Positions 37,151-51,590 of a stretch of 64,000 bases of DNA are shown here, piece by piece. How positions within the stretch are numbered: position 1 is the stretch's first letter; the number at the start of each line of letters is the position of its first letter. Source of the stretch: Xylaria sp. FL1777 (lineage: Eukaryota; Ascomycota; Sordariomycetes; Xylariales; Xylariaceae). Below the pieces are notes generated by a model. That model searched no databases. It saw nothing but the letters and a program-made list of their open reading frames with translations, and was not told the DNA's origin. The translations under genes were made by a program, and so were the position numbers. The DNA lies in the NCBI GenBank assembly GCA_022578965.1, contig MU400507.1, positions 62,001-126,000 on the forward strand. Direction: 5' to 3'.

Positions 37151-40100
37151 TTAGTAATTATAGCATATATAATAGCTTATTTAATTGTTATAGCTTTTAT
37201 ATTATAGTAGCTATATTACATATTAATTAATTAAATTAGTAATTATAGCTTTTTATATAATTATTAATTATACTTTATTTATAATAAACTTAATATAATT
37301 AACTAATATAACTTTATAGTTTTAGCACGTATTAACATTAAAATTACTTAATTGTTAATATACGCTAAAAATGCTACTAGTAGTTTTAGCGCATGTTTAA
37401 GTTTAGTTGCAATAAAAATAAAACTTAGCTTGCATTAAGATTTAGTAAACTTAGTTCGCTTTAGCATATATAAGTTTACTAAATAAGCTTAAATATACTT
37501 TTATGCAGTATAGCAATTAAGGTATATTTTATATTAATTAATAAAGTTAGCTCTTTTATATATTTATTAACCTTTGTTAGCTTTAAAACATAGCTTAAAA
37601 GTTTTTTTTATATATTAACTATTGCTAAAAAAAAATTTATATAAAAATTAAATTATAACAACTTATAAAATAGCAATTTAAGCAAGTTTTAAAGAAGTTA
37701 AAACTTTAAAGCTAACATTAACCTATAATATTTCTTTATTAAAAATAAGCTAATAAAACATAAGCAAAATAAAGGTATATTTACTATAATTTAATAGCTA
37801 TATGCATTATACTATATATACATAATTCTTTATTACTTAATTTACTTTAAACTTAATTTATTACTTATGGCAAAAAATATAGTTAAAGGTATTATTGCAT
37901 AAGGTATTTATAATAAAGTAAAACATATAAAGTATTAATAAATAAAGTAAAACTAATAAAGTGTAAGCATATAGCATATATAAAAAGATAACATATAAAA
38001 GAATACATATATATATAATAAAACTTATTTAGCTATATTATAGCTATAATAGCTTAGCTAGCTAAAGAAAATATGTATAAATTATAATAACATAATTAAC
38101 TAATTAAACTAATATAAAAACATAACTAAACTAGTATAATAATACTACTACACTAATGTAACAATATAATTAAACCAGTATAATAATATTACTAAACTAA
38201 TATAACAATATAATTAAACTAATATAATAATACCACTAAACTAATGTTATAACATAACTAAATAAAATAACATAACTAAATAAAACAATATAACTAAATA
38301 AAATAACATAACTAAATAAAACAACATAACTAAATAAAATAATATAACTAAACTAATATAATAATATAACTAAACTAATATAATAATATAGCTAAATAAA
38401 ACAACAACGTTTAAGGTTATATATTTTAACTAGGTAGTTTATTAGCTTAACTAATTAAAGTTATTATATATTTTTTAGAATGTAAAAAAGGCTTATAAAA
38501 TGGTTTTGTTTAAGTTATTACGCAGATTTAAAAAATTTTTGCAAGATTTTTGTAGTTTTTCTATATATAGCTTTTAAGCTAGCAACATTTTATAACTTTT
38601 TAATTCTTATATAGTTTGCTTATAAAGCTCTTAAATAATAGCTTTATTAAAAGTTTTATACTAAACTAAAAGTTTAATTTAAAGCTTATTAAAATCTTTA
38701 AAAAAGCTAGCTAAAGATTTTATGCTAAATATAATAAATAATAAGTTGTTTTATATAAGCTAGCTATGCGTTATATATACCTTAGTAAGCTACTGTTTTT
38801 GCATATTGTTTTATGTATTGTTTTATGCATTGTTTTATATATTATTCTGCATATTTTCTTACGCCTTAAATGCACTACTAGCTAAAAAGTCAAACAACTA
38901 AAAGCCCGTAATACTAAGCTAAATGTGCTAAGAAATAAACAATTAACTTAACAAGTTAGCGTTTATAGTTTGCTGCAGAATAAATAAGCTAGTATAAAAA
39001 AAATCCAGCAAAAAAAGTGATAATTTATTAGCAAAAAATAATTTATTATTTAATAAATGCCGCTATAAAAAAAACTAGCTATTTTAGCTACTAGCTTTAT
39101 TAAGCTTTAAAATAAACACTTTATTTTATAAACCTATTTTTAAACTATTAGTTAATAGTAATACTAGGTTATAAATAAACTATAGCTTATTATTTAATAT
39201 GCTATTTTATAAATTTAATAGCAAAAATAGTTTGTTATTATTACTGCTTATGCTACTAAAAACTTGTTAAAAACTTAGTTTATTAAGTTCTTGTTTTATT
39301 TTTACTATAGTTTGCAACTTTTTAAGATTAATTACTATATATACGTTAAGCAAAAAACAGGTTTAAATAAAGAAATTATACTTTTATTAAAAGTAAAAAA
39401 TAGTAAAAAACATAGCCATAAAAACAAAATTTTTACATTGTTAGCGCTTTGCTTAATACGTTATTTCGTAGTATTGTTAATATAAAAGTCTAAAAGCACA
39501 ATTAAAAGAGCTTCATTAAAAGCACTTATTAATAAATAATTTAGAAGCAATAAGCTAGCTATATACTAAGCAAACTTATTATAGCTTTTATTAGCACAAA
39601 AAAAAGAATTTAAAAATATAATTAAAAAAGCTTTATTAAAAGCACTTATTAATAAATAATCTGCGTTTTTATAAGCAAGCTTATTATAGCTTCTGCAGGT
39701 TAAAATAAAGTAAACATTATTTAAATTTAAAAAATTAACTTAGTATTAAATAATAGCTTTAATATATTTTGTTTTGCTAGCTTTAAAGCTAATTTGCTAG
39801 CTTATAATAGCTAAATAGCTACGCAAAATTTAAACCTTGCATTTTGTTTTTATTATGTTTACTGCTTTTAGTTTATTTACTATAGTATTATAAAAGTATT
39901 AAAGTACTTAAAGTTTATATATTATACGTTTAATCTTTATTATTTTAGTAAGCTTTTTGTTGTTTATTAGCAAGTTTTGCGCTATATGTTTTTTAACGAA
40001 AACTTTGCGTTTTTTAGTTAAAAAGTTTTATGTAATCTAGCTAGTTAAAAATAAATCGTCCTAAAAGTTTAATAATATATTTGCTATAATAAATAATAAA

Positions 40101-43100
40101 AGCTTTTTATGCTAGCAAACATTAAAAATAAAAAAAAAGGAAAACTATAAACAAACAAAAAAAAAAAGAATTTAAAAGTAATAATACATTAAAAAAAAGC
40201 TAGCGTACTAAACTAGCCTATATATATATATTTAAAAACCCTTTAAGTTATATATTAAACAAACTTATATAAATATATATAATACTATAAATATTTATTT
40301 TTATTTGTAACTAAATAAAAAAATTATTAAAAAACTAAAACTGTAATAAGTAATATATATTTATAGCTAAAAATAAAATAAAAAATGCATGCTATTAATT
40401 AGTTAAGTTAATATTAAAGCATAAAGCTAGCTGTTTTATAGTTATTATTGTTTTTTTTTTATAATATTTTAGCATTACTACTGCTACTGCTAATAAAACA
40501 TTAATAGCATTAGTTAATTTTTAACTTTTAAACTTAATACTTTTAATACTATTTATTATGCTGCAGTTTTTAAAGCAGTAAAAAGCCTAAGTTTTTTATG
40601 CTACATAGTTTTGTTACACTATGCGCAAAGTATTAGCTATAGTAGTTATATACTTATATATAACACTAGCTATAAAAACTAATGCTATTTATTTGCTAGC
40701 GTTTAGCTAGCATTAAGCACTAAATACTATAAACTTAGCTATAATACTTAATTAAAGCATGTGCTTAAAAATAGCTTTATTAACGTAGTAAGCTATATAT
40801 TTATACCTAAAAATTAGCTTAAAATCTGCAAACAACTTAACAATAATAGTAAGCTTATTTAGCTTAATAGCAGCAAGCTTTATATTTTAGTAAAACTTTT
40901 GCTTAAGCTAATACTTTGGTTTTATAAAGGCTTTTTATAACGCAATATTATTAAGCTTGTTTTTTACGTTTAGAATTATATAAGCTATACTAATAACACG
41001 TAGTACTAAAAAAGCGCTATTACTAGTTCGCACGTTTTATGCCTTTATAAGCAATTAGTTCTAAAAAAAGAACTTATATTTAAAATATTAATATTTCTTG
41101 CTAGCGTTATAAAGCACGTTTTAAACCTTGTGTACTTTTGTTTAAAAAGTTTTTACTGCTTTAGCTTTTTAACGCTAAGTAATAACTTGCTAGCAAAAAT
41201 CTACGTAGCTCTGTTTTAATATTTGCTAAAAATAACAAAAAATAGTATAATACTTGTTAATAATATATAGCAAAAGCTATGCTACTATATTAACGCAGTA
41301 AAACCTAAGAACGCTAATAAAAAAAGCAAAGTTATTATTATAAAAAATAAAAAACTTAAATATAAAAGTATTATTAAGCAAATAAAAATATAGCAGTAAG
41401 TTTTGCAATAATATTTTGTTAGTAATAAATAAATTAAATATAGTTTTATACTTTAGTTAATACTATAAAACAAAAAACAAAAATAAAACTATAAAAATAA
41501 TTATAAGAAAAAATTAAGTATTATATATTTATGCTAGCTAGTTTTTAATAAATATACATATTTAAAAAAAACCAATATAAAAGCCTTATATATAAAATCG
41601 TATAAACTAACTAATTAACAAACTAATAAACCATAAACAATAAAACTATTATTATAAGTTAAAATCTGCACTTATGTTTAGTAGTAGTATAAGCAATAAT
41701 TATAACTGCTTTTATTTTTGCTTTTATTTTTGTTGCTTTTGTTTTTATTGCTATTGTTTTTGCTGTTTTTATTTATATTGTTTTTATTTATGTTGTTTTT
41801 GTTTATATTGCTTTCGTTTTTGTTATAATACTTCTTAAATTAGTTGTTTTAATTTTAGTACTATTGCTAGTACTAGTACTAAAACTAAAGCTAGAGCTAA
41901 AGTTAGTTATACTAATTAATTAAGGCTTAGTTTAAAAGTTAAAGCATTTATTTAGTTTTTTAACCATTAGTTATAAGCTTTTATATTACGTAAATAAAGC
42001 AATTCTTAACTTATAATAAAAGCAAGCTTAAATTTTGTAACTTTAAGTGTAGTATAATAAAATGCAGTATAATAAGCTTACTATTAAAAAACTTTACTAA
42101 TTTTATATTATATTATTTTTTGTACATATATTTTAAATGCTATAGTTTTTATTCTATGTTTTAATATAATAAAGAACATATCTTACTTTACTAAAATCTT
42201 AAAAAACACCTAGAAAGTAAAAAGTGCTTAAATACGCAGCTAATGTACTTATGCAGTATAGTTAAAGAGCATTTTACATAAGCCACCTTTTACACTACAA
42301 TCTTAGGAAACACCTAGCTAAACCACCTTTGCAACACTTAAAAAAATGGCAAAAATTATTTAGCACTAATAAATAACACCTTTAATATACACGTAGCGTT
42401 TTTATGAAATTTTATTTTTGTGATATATTTAGGTATTTATAAAGAAATAAATATATTAAGTAAGCTAACACTTTAGTTATAACTTTAGCTAATTTTAATA
42501 TAGCAGCTATTAATGCTACGTGTAGTTAATATATTTATGCAGTTATAAGCCACTTTTTAATAACGTTTTATAAAAAATTATTTTGTGTAATATTTGCTAG
42601 CTTTATTATAGTAAGGTTTATTAAGTTTGTACGTATTATGCTTAAATATAATTTTTATAGCGCTACTAAGCAACATATTTTTTGCATTTTATTTTTAATG
42701 CTATAGTTGGTATATTTTTTTTGCATATAGCTTTATAACGTAGCAATTTTATTAAAGCTCTTAATTTAACTATATAGCTAATAAATAATAGCTAAGCAGC
42801 AAAAGTTATTATTGTTTGCTAGTAGTGTAGTTTAATTATAAAGTTTTAAACAAACAGCCATATAAAGTGCAAATCTTAAAAAAAGTTAACTTTTAAATAT
42901 GGAATATTAGTGCTATAGTAGCTAGCTAAGTAAAAATTATAAAAAGCTATATAAATTCTATAGAACAAAAATCTAAATAGCGCATGCTTTAAACATTATA
43001 AAAAATGCATGCTATATAGTAATAAAACCATTAGTTATTTTGCGGCATTATTATTAGTAAAAAAAAGCAAAACTTACTTGCATTAAGCATAGCAAGTTAT

Positions 43101-43390
43101 AAAAGTAGCACTTTAGCAAAACTTTGTAACTTTAACTATATAAAAAAAACGCTTGTTTTTAATATGCTTGCTAATTTACATTATAGCAAGCTAATTTTAA
43201 AACAAGGTAAAAAAAGTTAATATATAAAAGGTTATAGCATTAATATAACTTGTTGTTTTATTAATATAAGCTTACCTTAAAAAAGTTATTTAGCTAAATG
43301 TTTGTTTGCAGCTAATTAGCAAACTACGTAATTGCACAAGCTATTATAGTAATATAGTTATTATACTTATATATTTAGCTTATTATTAAA

Positions 43391-43471
43391 TTAACGTTTT
43401 AGTAATTAACGTTTTAATAATTAACGTTTATAATAATTAACGTTTATAGTAATTAACGTTTGTAGTAATAT
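43391..43471. repeat. Tandem 16-17 bp repeat TAATTAACGTTTATAG
   Basis: About five copies, nearly perfect, in AT-rich surroundings. No coding sense is visible. Confidence 0.75.
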
Positions 43472-43863
43472 TTAGTAACATATTAAACAATCTAAATTAA
43501 TAAAAGAAGTGTTTTTAAAAGTTAATAGCTTTGCAAGTATTTTAAGCTTTAATGCTTGCTAGTTTTATAGCTAAATAATGTATATACTAAAATAAGTCGT
43601 TTTAACCTTTTAAAATGCTATAGTTTTACTTATAAATGCGTTTATAAAGTCTTTACTGTTTTTAAATAGCTACTAGAGGCCTTTTTGCTAACTAAAATAT
43701 TTTTTAAATAAAAGCACGTTATATGCTAACATAATGTCTTAAAACCAAGCTTGTTTGAGCTATTGTTTTATTTTAATTATAGGGTTAAGCGGTTTATTTT
43801 TAGCATATAACAATTGCAAAATAATCATTGCTAAAAGTTCAAGTAAATGCTTGTTATAAACTA

Positions 43864-44035
43864 ATAATAAAAGCTAAAGTTAGCTAAAAGACATTTAATT
43901 CTTTACTAATAGTAAAAGCTAAAGCTAGCTAAAGAGCATTTAGTTAAAAAACATTTGGTTTTTTACTAATAGTAGTAGCTAAAGTTAACTAAAAAGCATT
44001 TAATTCTTTATTAATAGTAGTAGCATAAATCTAGC
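43864..44035. repeat. Tandem repeat of about 55 bp, three copies
   Basis: Each copy contains AGCTAAAGTTAGCTAAA followed by GCATTTAATTCTTTACTAA and TAGTAGTAGC. Copies differ mostly by C/T and G/A changes. Confidence 0.65.
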
Positions 44036-44458
44036 TATTATAAAATGCTTTAATAGCAACAAGTTATTATAACTTATTATTAGCCCGCATTAAAAAGCTA
44101 GTTAATAAAAGTTAAATCTATGTTTTTAAATTAAGTATTTTTACTTTAATAACAAACATTAATACTATTCCAGGTTTTTTTTATTAATGTTTTACTTATA
44201 TATGTTGTTTAAGGTTTTAGGCTTGCTTAAAAACTTAACTACACAGTGTACTATTAATTAACAAGGTATATTAATAGCTTTAATTTTCTAGTATTAACTT
44301 TTAGCTAGTTATAAACTAGTTATTTTGCTTGTTTATAATAAAAATTAAAAATAAAAACTAATTGCAGTACTAAAAGTAATCACAATAGTAAATAAGTTTA
44401 ATGATAAGCTAAAGCTTTTTAGTTTAATAAAACAATTATTAAGCATTTATTAAAGCAC

Positions 44459-44895
44459 CTAAAGTAGTTATTAAAACAGGCCGTTATTAAAACAGGCTGT
44501 TATTAAAACACTGTTATTAAGGTATATTGTCATTAAGCCACGCTGTTGTTAAAACATACCATTATTAAGGTATACTGTTAAGGGATGCTTTAATAACGGT
44601 GTACCTTAATAACGGTATATTTTAATAATAAACGTAAATGCCTTAATAATAAGTGCTTTAATAACAGTATACCTTAATAATAGTGTGTTTTAATAATAAA
44701 CGTAAATGCTTTAATAATAAGTGCTTTAATAACAGGTATTTTAATAATAAAGTGCTCTAATAAAAGTATGCTTTAATAATAGCATGCTTTAATAATAGTA
44801 TGCCTTAATAAAATGCCTTAATAATTAATAAGCATACTATTATTAAAGCATTTTTTTTATTATTAAAGCATACTATTAAAGCACGCTATCGTTAG
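44459..44895. repeat. Fold-back array of GTTATTAAAACAGGCT-like units
   Basis: The first part carries tandem units GTTATTAAAACAGGCT and ATTAAGGTATACTGTT. From about 44,585 the units turn over to CTTTAATAACGGTGTACC and TTTAATAATAAACGTAAATG, and after 44,810 they turn back to TACTATTATTAAAGCA. The whole can fold into long hairpins. Confidence 0.7.
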
Positions 44896-45179
44896 TAGCT
44901 AAAATAATATATATATATATTTGTTTAAGTGTAATATTAGCTATATAACTGCATACCTTAAGCGTGTTATATAATATAAGCAACGCTTAAAACTAAACGA
45001 TTTATTGTTATATATAATAAAATTAAACCTTATATAATAACATCTTTTTTATATCTCTAGGATTACTTCTATTTATTATTTTTAAACTACATAATATATA
45101 ATACCTTAGTTTACGCACGTGTAGCTTAATTAACCGTTGTAATATATAAGCTAAAAAGTTAACAAACATTATATAACCG

Positions 45180-45413
45180 CTAACTAATTAGCTTGCTTTT
45201 TTAGCTAACTAATTAGTTTGCTTTTATACCTTTAATTAGCTTTTACTTAATTAGCGTGCTTTTAATTAATTAGCTTGCTTTTTAACTAATTAGCTCGCTT
45301 TTAATTAATTAGCTCGATTTTAACTAATTAGCGCGCTTTTAAACCATTAGCTTATCTTTAAACCATTAGCTCGTTTTTAACCCATTAGCTCGTTTTTAAC
45401 CCACTAGCCTGCT
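45180..45413. repeat. Tandem repeat TAATTAGCTCGCTTTTAAC with a mutation gradient
   Basis: About twelve copies of an 18-20 bp unit. Left copies read TAATTAGCTTGCTTTT; right copies read ACCCATTAGCTCGTTTTT. The right side keeps C in CCC and CG contexts that have become T on the left. Confidence 0.75.
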
Positions 45414-46980
45414 AAACAAATATAACGTTTTATTAAAATATGCACGCAATATACTTTCTAAAACTAGCAGTAGCTGTATTTTTAAACATCCTTAAAAAAA
45501 CACTTTATATTTATTTTATTACATGCTATAGTAAAACTAATTTACTTTTGTTTTAGCTAATCTTTAACTAATTGTTTGTTTAATAAATAAATACTAAATA
45601 TTAGTTTTGTTTATACTTTTATATACTCTTTTTAACTATTATATATATATTTATAAAAAACAAGGTAAGCAATTAAAACAAAGGAAAAAACTAGAACAAA
45701 ATAAGCAAAAAACAAAACCTACTTATATAAATACTTAATTAAATGTCTTCTTACGTAGTAATGTTATAAAAAAGCTAAAAGATGTTTAGTTTAGCTACTT
45801 AGTATAACTTAAAAGCTTTTTTATAACACTAAGTACTTAAGCATTTAGCTTAGCTTGCTAAATGTTTTATAGTATAGTATAATATAAATATACTATAGTT
45901 TAATAATAATAAAATTTATAGCGTACTATAAGTATTTATATACACTATAAAATTTTTCTATAATATAGTATAATAAGATTTTAAAATAACATGTAAGTAT
46001 ATTTGCAGCTAAGCACTAAAGATAATATAATAGCACACTTATAATAGTTATATAGTACTTTTTAACTAAAAAAGCAAAGTACTTAAGTATTTAATTTTGC
46101 TTTAATAAAGTAAAAAAGAATGCTTAGCTTGATTTTATAATTATATTGCAAATAATTTACCTAGGTAATATTTTAGCTTCTTTTTTAGCATTTATTTATT
46201 TTGCCTGTTAATACATTTATCTTTAATTATGCTATAAGATTAATTGCGCTATAATTTATTATGTGTATTTTAAACCCCCTTAATATATATATATATTAAA
46301 TAAACATGCTATTACTAATATTAATAGTTTATAAGTAGTTTATAAAAAACCTCTCTTTTTGGTTTTTGTTAAGATTTAGTTTTACTTATAGTGCAAGCAG
46401 CTAAAATTAGCTTAGCTTGCTAATATAAAAGCACAACTATAAACAGTTAAAACGTAGCGCTTAAATAAATTGTTTATTGCTATATATAAAACAAATTGCA
46501 ACAAACAATATTGTTTTATTGTATTTTCTAAAATTAAAAACAGCTTATATTTTAAGCTTAGCTAGCTTATAAAGCAAAGAATCGTTATTATAAAGCTTAC
46601 TTAAAGCAAACATTAAGTTATATAGCTAAACTAAACTATTACCTAGACATAAAACAATTAAAACAATAATAAAACAAAGGTAAACATAGCGGCTATAATA
46701 CAAACTAAAGGTATTTTCAAAGCATAGCTAGATTAAAAGGACAACAATAATTAAAAAGAAATCAAGCAGCAACTTTATATACCAAAAAGCCTTCAAAAAA
46801 ACAACAATAGTTAAAGCGAAATCAAACAGCAACTAGGTACGCTAAATAGCCTTTATTCCCTCTTTGTTTTAATAAAAAACAACAATATTTACGAAAAAGC
46901 TAGATTGGATATTCTATCTTTATTTTGCTTACCGGATTATCTTATTTAAGCTTTTTATCATTAAAACCAGGACTTATTTA

Positions 46981-47165
46981 CTAAGGAAAACGGTTATAAT
47001 GATAATAACCCTTCTACTAAGGAAAACGAAGGTTATAAAGATAATAACCCTTTTACTAAAGAAAACAAGGGTTATAAGGATAATAACCTTTTTACTAAAG
47101 AAAACAAGGGTTATAAAAATAATAACCTTTTTACTAAAGAAAACAAGGGTTATAATAATAATGAC
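46981..47165 (+). repeat. 39 bp tandem repeat with a 13-codon period
   Basis: Nearly five units of GGTTATAAGGATAATAACC followed by CTTTTACTAAAGAAAACAAG. In one plus-strand frame each unit reads GYKDNNPFTKENK; in another frame it reads LLKKTRVIKIITF and lies in an 82-codon ORF (46,999-47,247). The period of exactly 13 codons without frame breaks suggests a fossil of a repeat protein. Confidence 0.7.
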
Positions 47166-49120
47166 TTTATTAAGTAATTTAACAAAGCTTTTTCTTTTTA
47201 AAGAGCTAAAGGTTAAAAGCTTAAAGCTATTAATAGCGCAGCTTTAAATAAACCTCTAGACTTTTCCAAATCTGGCCCTTTTATACGTTTAATATTTGTT
47301 GCATTTTCTTTATCCGACTTGCTTAATCTATATAGCTTTTATTATTTTTTAAGTGTCACGCCTTAGATTTAGATATTTTTAAACGATAGCCTTAAGCAGC
47401 TTTCCTTGTTTTATGTTTTTTATAAGCCTTGTTAAATATTTAGCTAGCAAAGTAATAGCAGTAGTAGTAAAACTGCCTAGTTTTAATTTTGCAACTAAAC
47501 ATAAATTAATAGCAAAGCTAACTTTTGTTGCTTGTTATTTGTTTTAGCTATAACTAGTTTTTTATGTACTTAAAACAATAAACAACCTTTAATGCTTTTA
47601 CTATATAAACTAAAACCTAGTAGCTTTATTTAGTTGCAACAATAGAAATGCAGCTTAAGTGCACAATTACTAGAAATAAACAACATTCTAAGTAGCACTA
47701 ATATAGAACTAAAAACCAGTATATTGCGATTAAGAGTAATTTTAAAGCTTTAATAACAATACAAGCTACTTATAGCTTAAATTAATTTAAAAATAGCTTA
47801 AGATGTAATAAATAAGCAAATCTTTTAAAGATTAATTATATTATAACTAGCTTAAAAAAGCGCAAACTATATAAAAGTTTCCTTATTATATATATTAAAC
47901 ACTTTAGCTAATACTGCTATAAGTTATTAAAAATAAAATGTATTTTAAGCAAAAACTCCTTGTTTTTAGTTAAGCATTTATAATGCTTAGTATATAAACT
48001 ATAAATTTTTTGCACATTTTTATTACATGTATATTCCTATTTAATACTATATATATGTTTTTACTTAATATATATTCTCACTTAACACTACATATATATT
48101 CCCACTTTAATATAACATGCATATTTTTACCTTAATACAACATATATAATGCAACTATTATTACGCTTTATACGTAAAGTGCACCTATTTATATTAAGCA
48201 TTATAGCTATGTTATGTTATTTGTTTGTTTTGCTAGTTTTTAATAGTATATTAATAGTTTTGTTTTGTTAGCAGTATGTTAATATTAAACAAACATTTAT
48301 TTTAGCCGCTTTTATTGCAATATTAAGATTATAAAAAGCAACTTAAACGCTAACGTTTATTTTTATTTAAGTGTTTTTTAATTTGCTACTTTTATTGAAA
48401 TATTGTTTGCTTATTAAAATATATATTAACAACTTATAAAAAAGTCTGCATTTAAAGCAAAGCTAAGCTTTTTTAGTGCAGCTATACAAGCTTTTTAGTT
48501 TTTTTGTCTTAAAAACAAGTATAACAAAATACTTAAAAATAAAAGGTTGTTTTTTAACTTTTGATATTTTATTACCTGTTGCTAAAAGTGATATTTTATT
48601 TGCTACTAAAAATAAAATAACTATAAAGGTATTATATAATATTTATTAGTGCATAAAGCTATTATAAGAGTTTTTTTATACTTAATACATAATATATTTA
48701 CTAGTATTGCTTTTTTAGCTATTCGTAAATACGTACTTTAGCTAGTTATTTAATAAGAAATAGCTATTGTGCTATTTTAAGTATGCGTTATTTTATTACT
48801 ACTGCTTGCTACTTATTTACTTTTTTTTTTTCTGTTTTTTTTTTTTTTTTTTTTTACTTTACTACTTGCAAAAATAGCAAAACCTTGCATATTTAGCTAT
48901 TATAACGTTCTGCAAACTTATTTACCTTTATTAATTATTAACAACATATAAACTTTACGGTTTATGCGGTTAACTAAAAGCAGCTTTAGCTTTTTATTTA
49001 GATTAACCTTTAAGAATAAAAATACCTTTAAACAGAAAAAAACGCCAACTTAGCTAATTTTATTAAAAATATTAACTCTTTAGCTAATTTCTTTAAAGAT
49101 ATTAACTCTTTAAAAGCTAA

Positions 49121-49300
49121 ATACTTCCAAAAAAACACATATTTCCAAGAAAATATATGCCCTTAAGAAAACACATGCCCCCAAGAAAACACATGCCCTT
49201 AAGAAAACATATGCCTTTAAGAAAACACATACTTTTAAAACACATACTCCTAAGAAACCACATACTTCCAAGGAAATATATGCTCTTAAGAATACTGCCT
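49121..49300. repeat. 18 bp coding-type minisatellite
   Basis: About nine units of AAGAAAACACATGCCCTT, one slightly shortened. All three frames on the plus strand stay open for most of it (PLRKHM in one), as does the minus strand (ORF 49,110-49,412). C-rich central units (GCCCCCAAG) look less mutated than the outer ones. Confidence 0.7.
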
Positions 49301-51184
49301 TTAAGAACATTGCTTTTACTACTTTTTTTAAAATTATTAGCATATTAAAAAATAAAAAAATATATTTTTTATCCGTTAAAAAAGTCATAAGTATACTTAA
49401 TAAAACAAACAACTTAACTAAAACTATTATAAATATATTTTAAAAAGTAGCACGCTATTAAAACAGCATTAAAGATTTTTAAATATAAATATTTTACTTA
49501 TAAAACCTAGCATTAAACAAAAAACTATAAAAAAGCAAATATAACACTTTTAAACAATAAATAGCAAAGTTATATAACAAAATATGCAAAAATATTATAA
49601 ATAAAAAACAGAAAATTAAAAACTAAAAAGCAAAAATAGTTAAATTTTTAATTACGCTAAGCGCTTTAAGCTTGCAGTTTTAGCACTTAATTAAATTAAA
49701 ATTTTATAACTTTTTTAACAAACTTTAAAACTAAATAGCATAAAACAACATAAGCTACTTATTTGCTATAGCATTATTAAATATATAAACATATTATTAA
49801 ATTATACTAAGCGCTGCTAAAAAGCAAAGCATTTAAAGAACTTTTAGTATATAAACAATTAATATAAAAGGCTTTAATAATGTTATTTACTGCAAGCTAA
49901 CCAAAAAAAAAATAAAAGCAGCTTAAGTAATAGTTAACCTGCATAAGTTCTTAGTAAACAAGCTATTTTTACTAATAATGCTTATTAAAAACAAAGAATT
50001 TAATAAAGCTATTAAATTATTTAAAGTAAGCAAGCAAACAGCTAAACAGCAGTTTTTTTTTACTAAGGCTAACTTATTTAAGGTTAAAAACAGCAATAAT
50101 GCAACATTTTAAAAAAAGCCTATATTTATAAAGCTTAACACATTTAGATTTATAACTAAGTGTTTTTGCAAAGCTACTGTTTTATTAAACCTAAAAACAG
50201 CTTTTAATAAAATGCACTAGTTAATAAAATATAACATTTTAAAGCCTTTTTTAAATATAGTAGCAAAAATAAAAAAAGCAATATATATACGCTATTATTA
50301 AATTTAGCTAATATATAGCTTTAGCATAAAACAATTAAAGCATAAGTTAAACTTTAACTACTTAATTAAAAAAATAACTAATTATATATATAAACTAAAA
50401 ATACAAATAAACAAAAAGCCTAATGCAAAAAAGAACTTTTCTAATATAAAAAAAAGCCTGGTTTTTTCTTAGAACAATTTTAGCTCGATTAAAGTTCTTA
50501 AGCGCAAAGCTTTAAATTAGCTAGCTAGCAATAGTGCAAAACAGTAAAAATATATGTATACTTAAGAAATAAAATAATTAAAAGCTATAAATAACATAAC
50601 TGCAACACTAAATATATTATTAGCTTAGCTTTATAATAGCTTTAAAATGCCCTTTGTTTTTAAAGCTCCTTAAATAAACTTAAACAATAACCTTTAGTTT
50701 TTAAACAAAGTTATATATATTTAAAAAGTTAGCTTAGTTTTTTTAACTATTATGTAAAATATATTTAACTTAATAATTAATTAAGTAGCTATTTTATTTT
50801 GCTTAGATTTAAAGCTTATGTTATAATATATTAAAACTAAAGTTATAAATATTTATAATGCTAAGCTTTTTTTGCTTAGCATATATAGCTAACGTTAAGT
50901 TATTTAAATTTAAAATAAATATGTTTTGCTTTTAAAACTGCTTTTTTAATAAGCTAATTATAGCATACATATTACACAAAAAGCCTTAGCTGCTAGTTTA
51001 ATACTGCTTAAACCTAGCATTTAAAAAAGCCTTAATAGCTGCATTAGTAGCTATATAATCCTAATATAAGCTAATTTGCTTAATGTTGCAGCTTATATAC
51101 CATTTAGTTTAATTAACTAAGTTGTTTAAAAGCTTAATAATAATTTCTGTTTGCTTCTGTTTTAAAAAAGGCTTTTTATAAAGT

Positions 51185-51260
51185 AAGGACTTTAAGTTTA
51201 ACTTTGCCTCTAAGTTTAACTTTGTCCTTAAGTTTAACTTTGCTGCTAAGTTAAGCTTTA
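51185..51260 (-). repeat. Heptad-like Lys/Leu/Asn repeat next to the zinc-finger fossil
   Basis: Plus-strand units AAGTTTAACTTTGTCCTT, 18 bp long with small variation. On the minus strand this reads KLNLRTKLNLEAKLNL, and it lies downstream of the fossil finger array on the same strand. Confidence 0.55.
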
Positions 51261-51299
51261 ACTTAAGCCGTTTAGCTAGTTTTCTTTTTGTGCTTTTGT

Positions 51300-51590
51300 T
51301 ATAAAACTTGCTATACTAATTAAGTTTTGCTTTTTTTGCAAAGGTTTTACTACACTTATTGCAGCAATGCAAGCGTTCCTTAAGGTGTATAGCGCAATTA
51401 TATTAATTAAGACTTTCTTTTTCTGTAAAGGTTAAGTTATATTTATTGTAGCTATATAAGCGTTCCTTAAAGTATATAGCGCAAATATACTAATTAAAAC
51501 CTCCTTTTTATATAAAGGTTAAATTATACTTATTGCAGCAATATAAGTGTTCTTTAAGGTATATAGCTTAAATATAACTATTAAGGTTTA
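51300..51590 (-). pseudogene. Fossil tandem C2H2 zinc-finger array destroyed by RIP
   Basis: Three 29-codon units are readable on the minus strand. The best preserved spans about 51,395-51,305: HLKERLHCCNKCSKTF, AKKAKLN, then two codons TAG-TAT where Gln-His is expected, then SKF and TAT where His is expected. This is the C-x2-C-x3-F-x5-L-x2-H-x3-H plan. In the neighbouring units the expected Cys codons read TAT or TAC and the expected His codons read TAC or TAT, exactly the G-to-A and C-to-T changes RIP makes. In-frame stops (TAG, TAA) also sit at former Gln or similar codons. The host gene could be a transposon-borne or accessory regulator; its ends are not visible. Confidence 0.65.

Larger units (their letters stand above)
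33317..39186 (-). repeat. Right inverted-repeat arm, RIP-degenerated copy of the left arm
   Basis: On the minus strand it matches 1-11,701 minus its nested insertion. It begins with TATACCGAACACGCTGGAGT (compare the left end, TTCGATATA after TTTAGTGTG). It continues with the shared border block (CATGTCTCAAGAGCTAAGAC on the minus strand), the 33,600-34,200 segment, the 34,260-35,060 segment and the satellites, up to TATAGC at 39,186, which pairs with window position 1. C/T and G/A differences between arms are frequent and go in both directions, as expected after independent RIP. The right arm keeps slightly more G and C near its end. Confidence 0.85.
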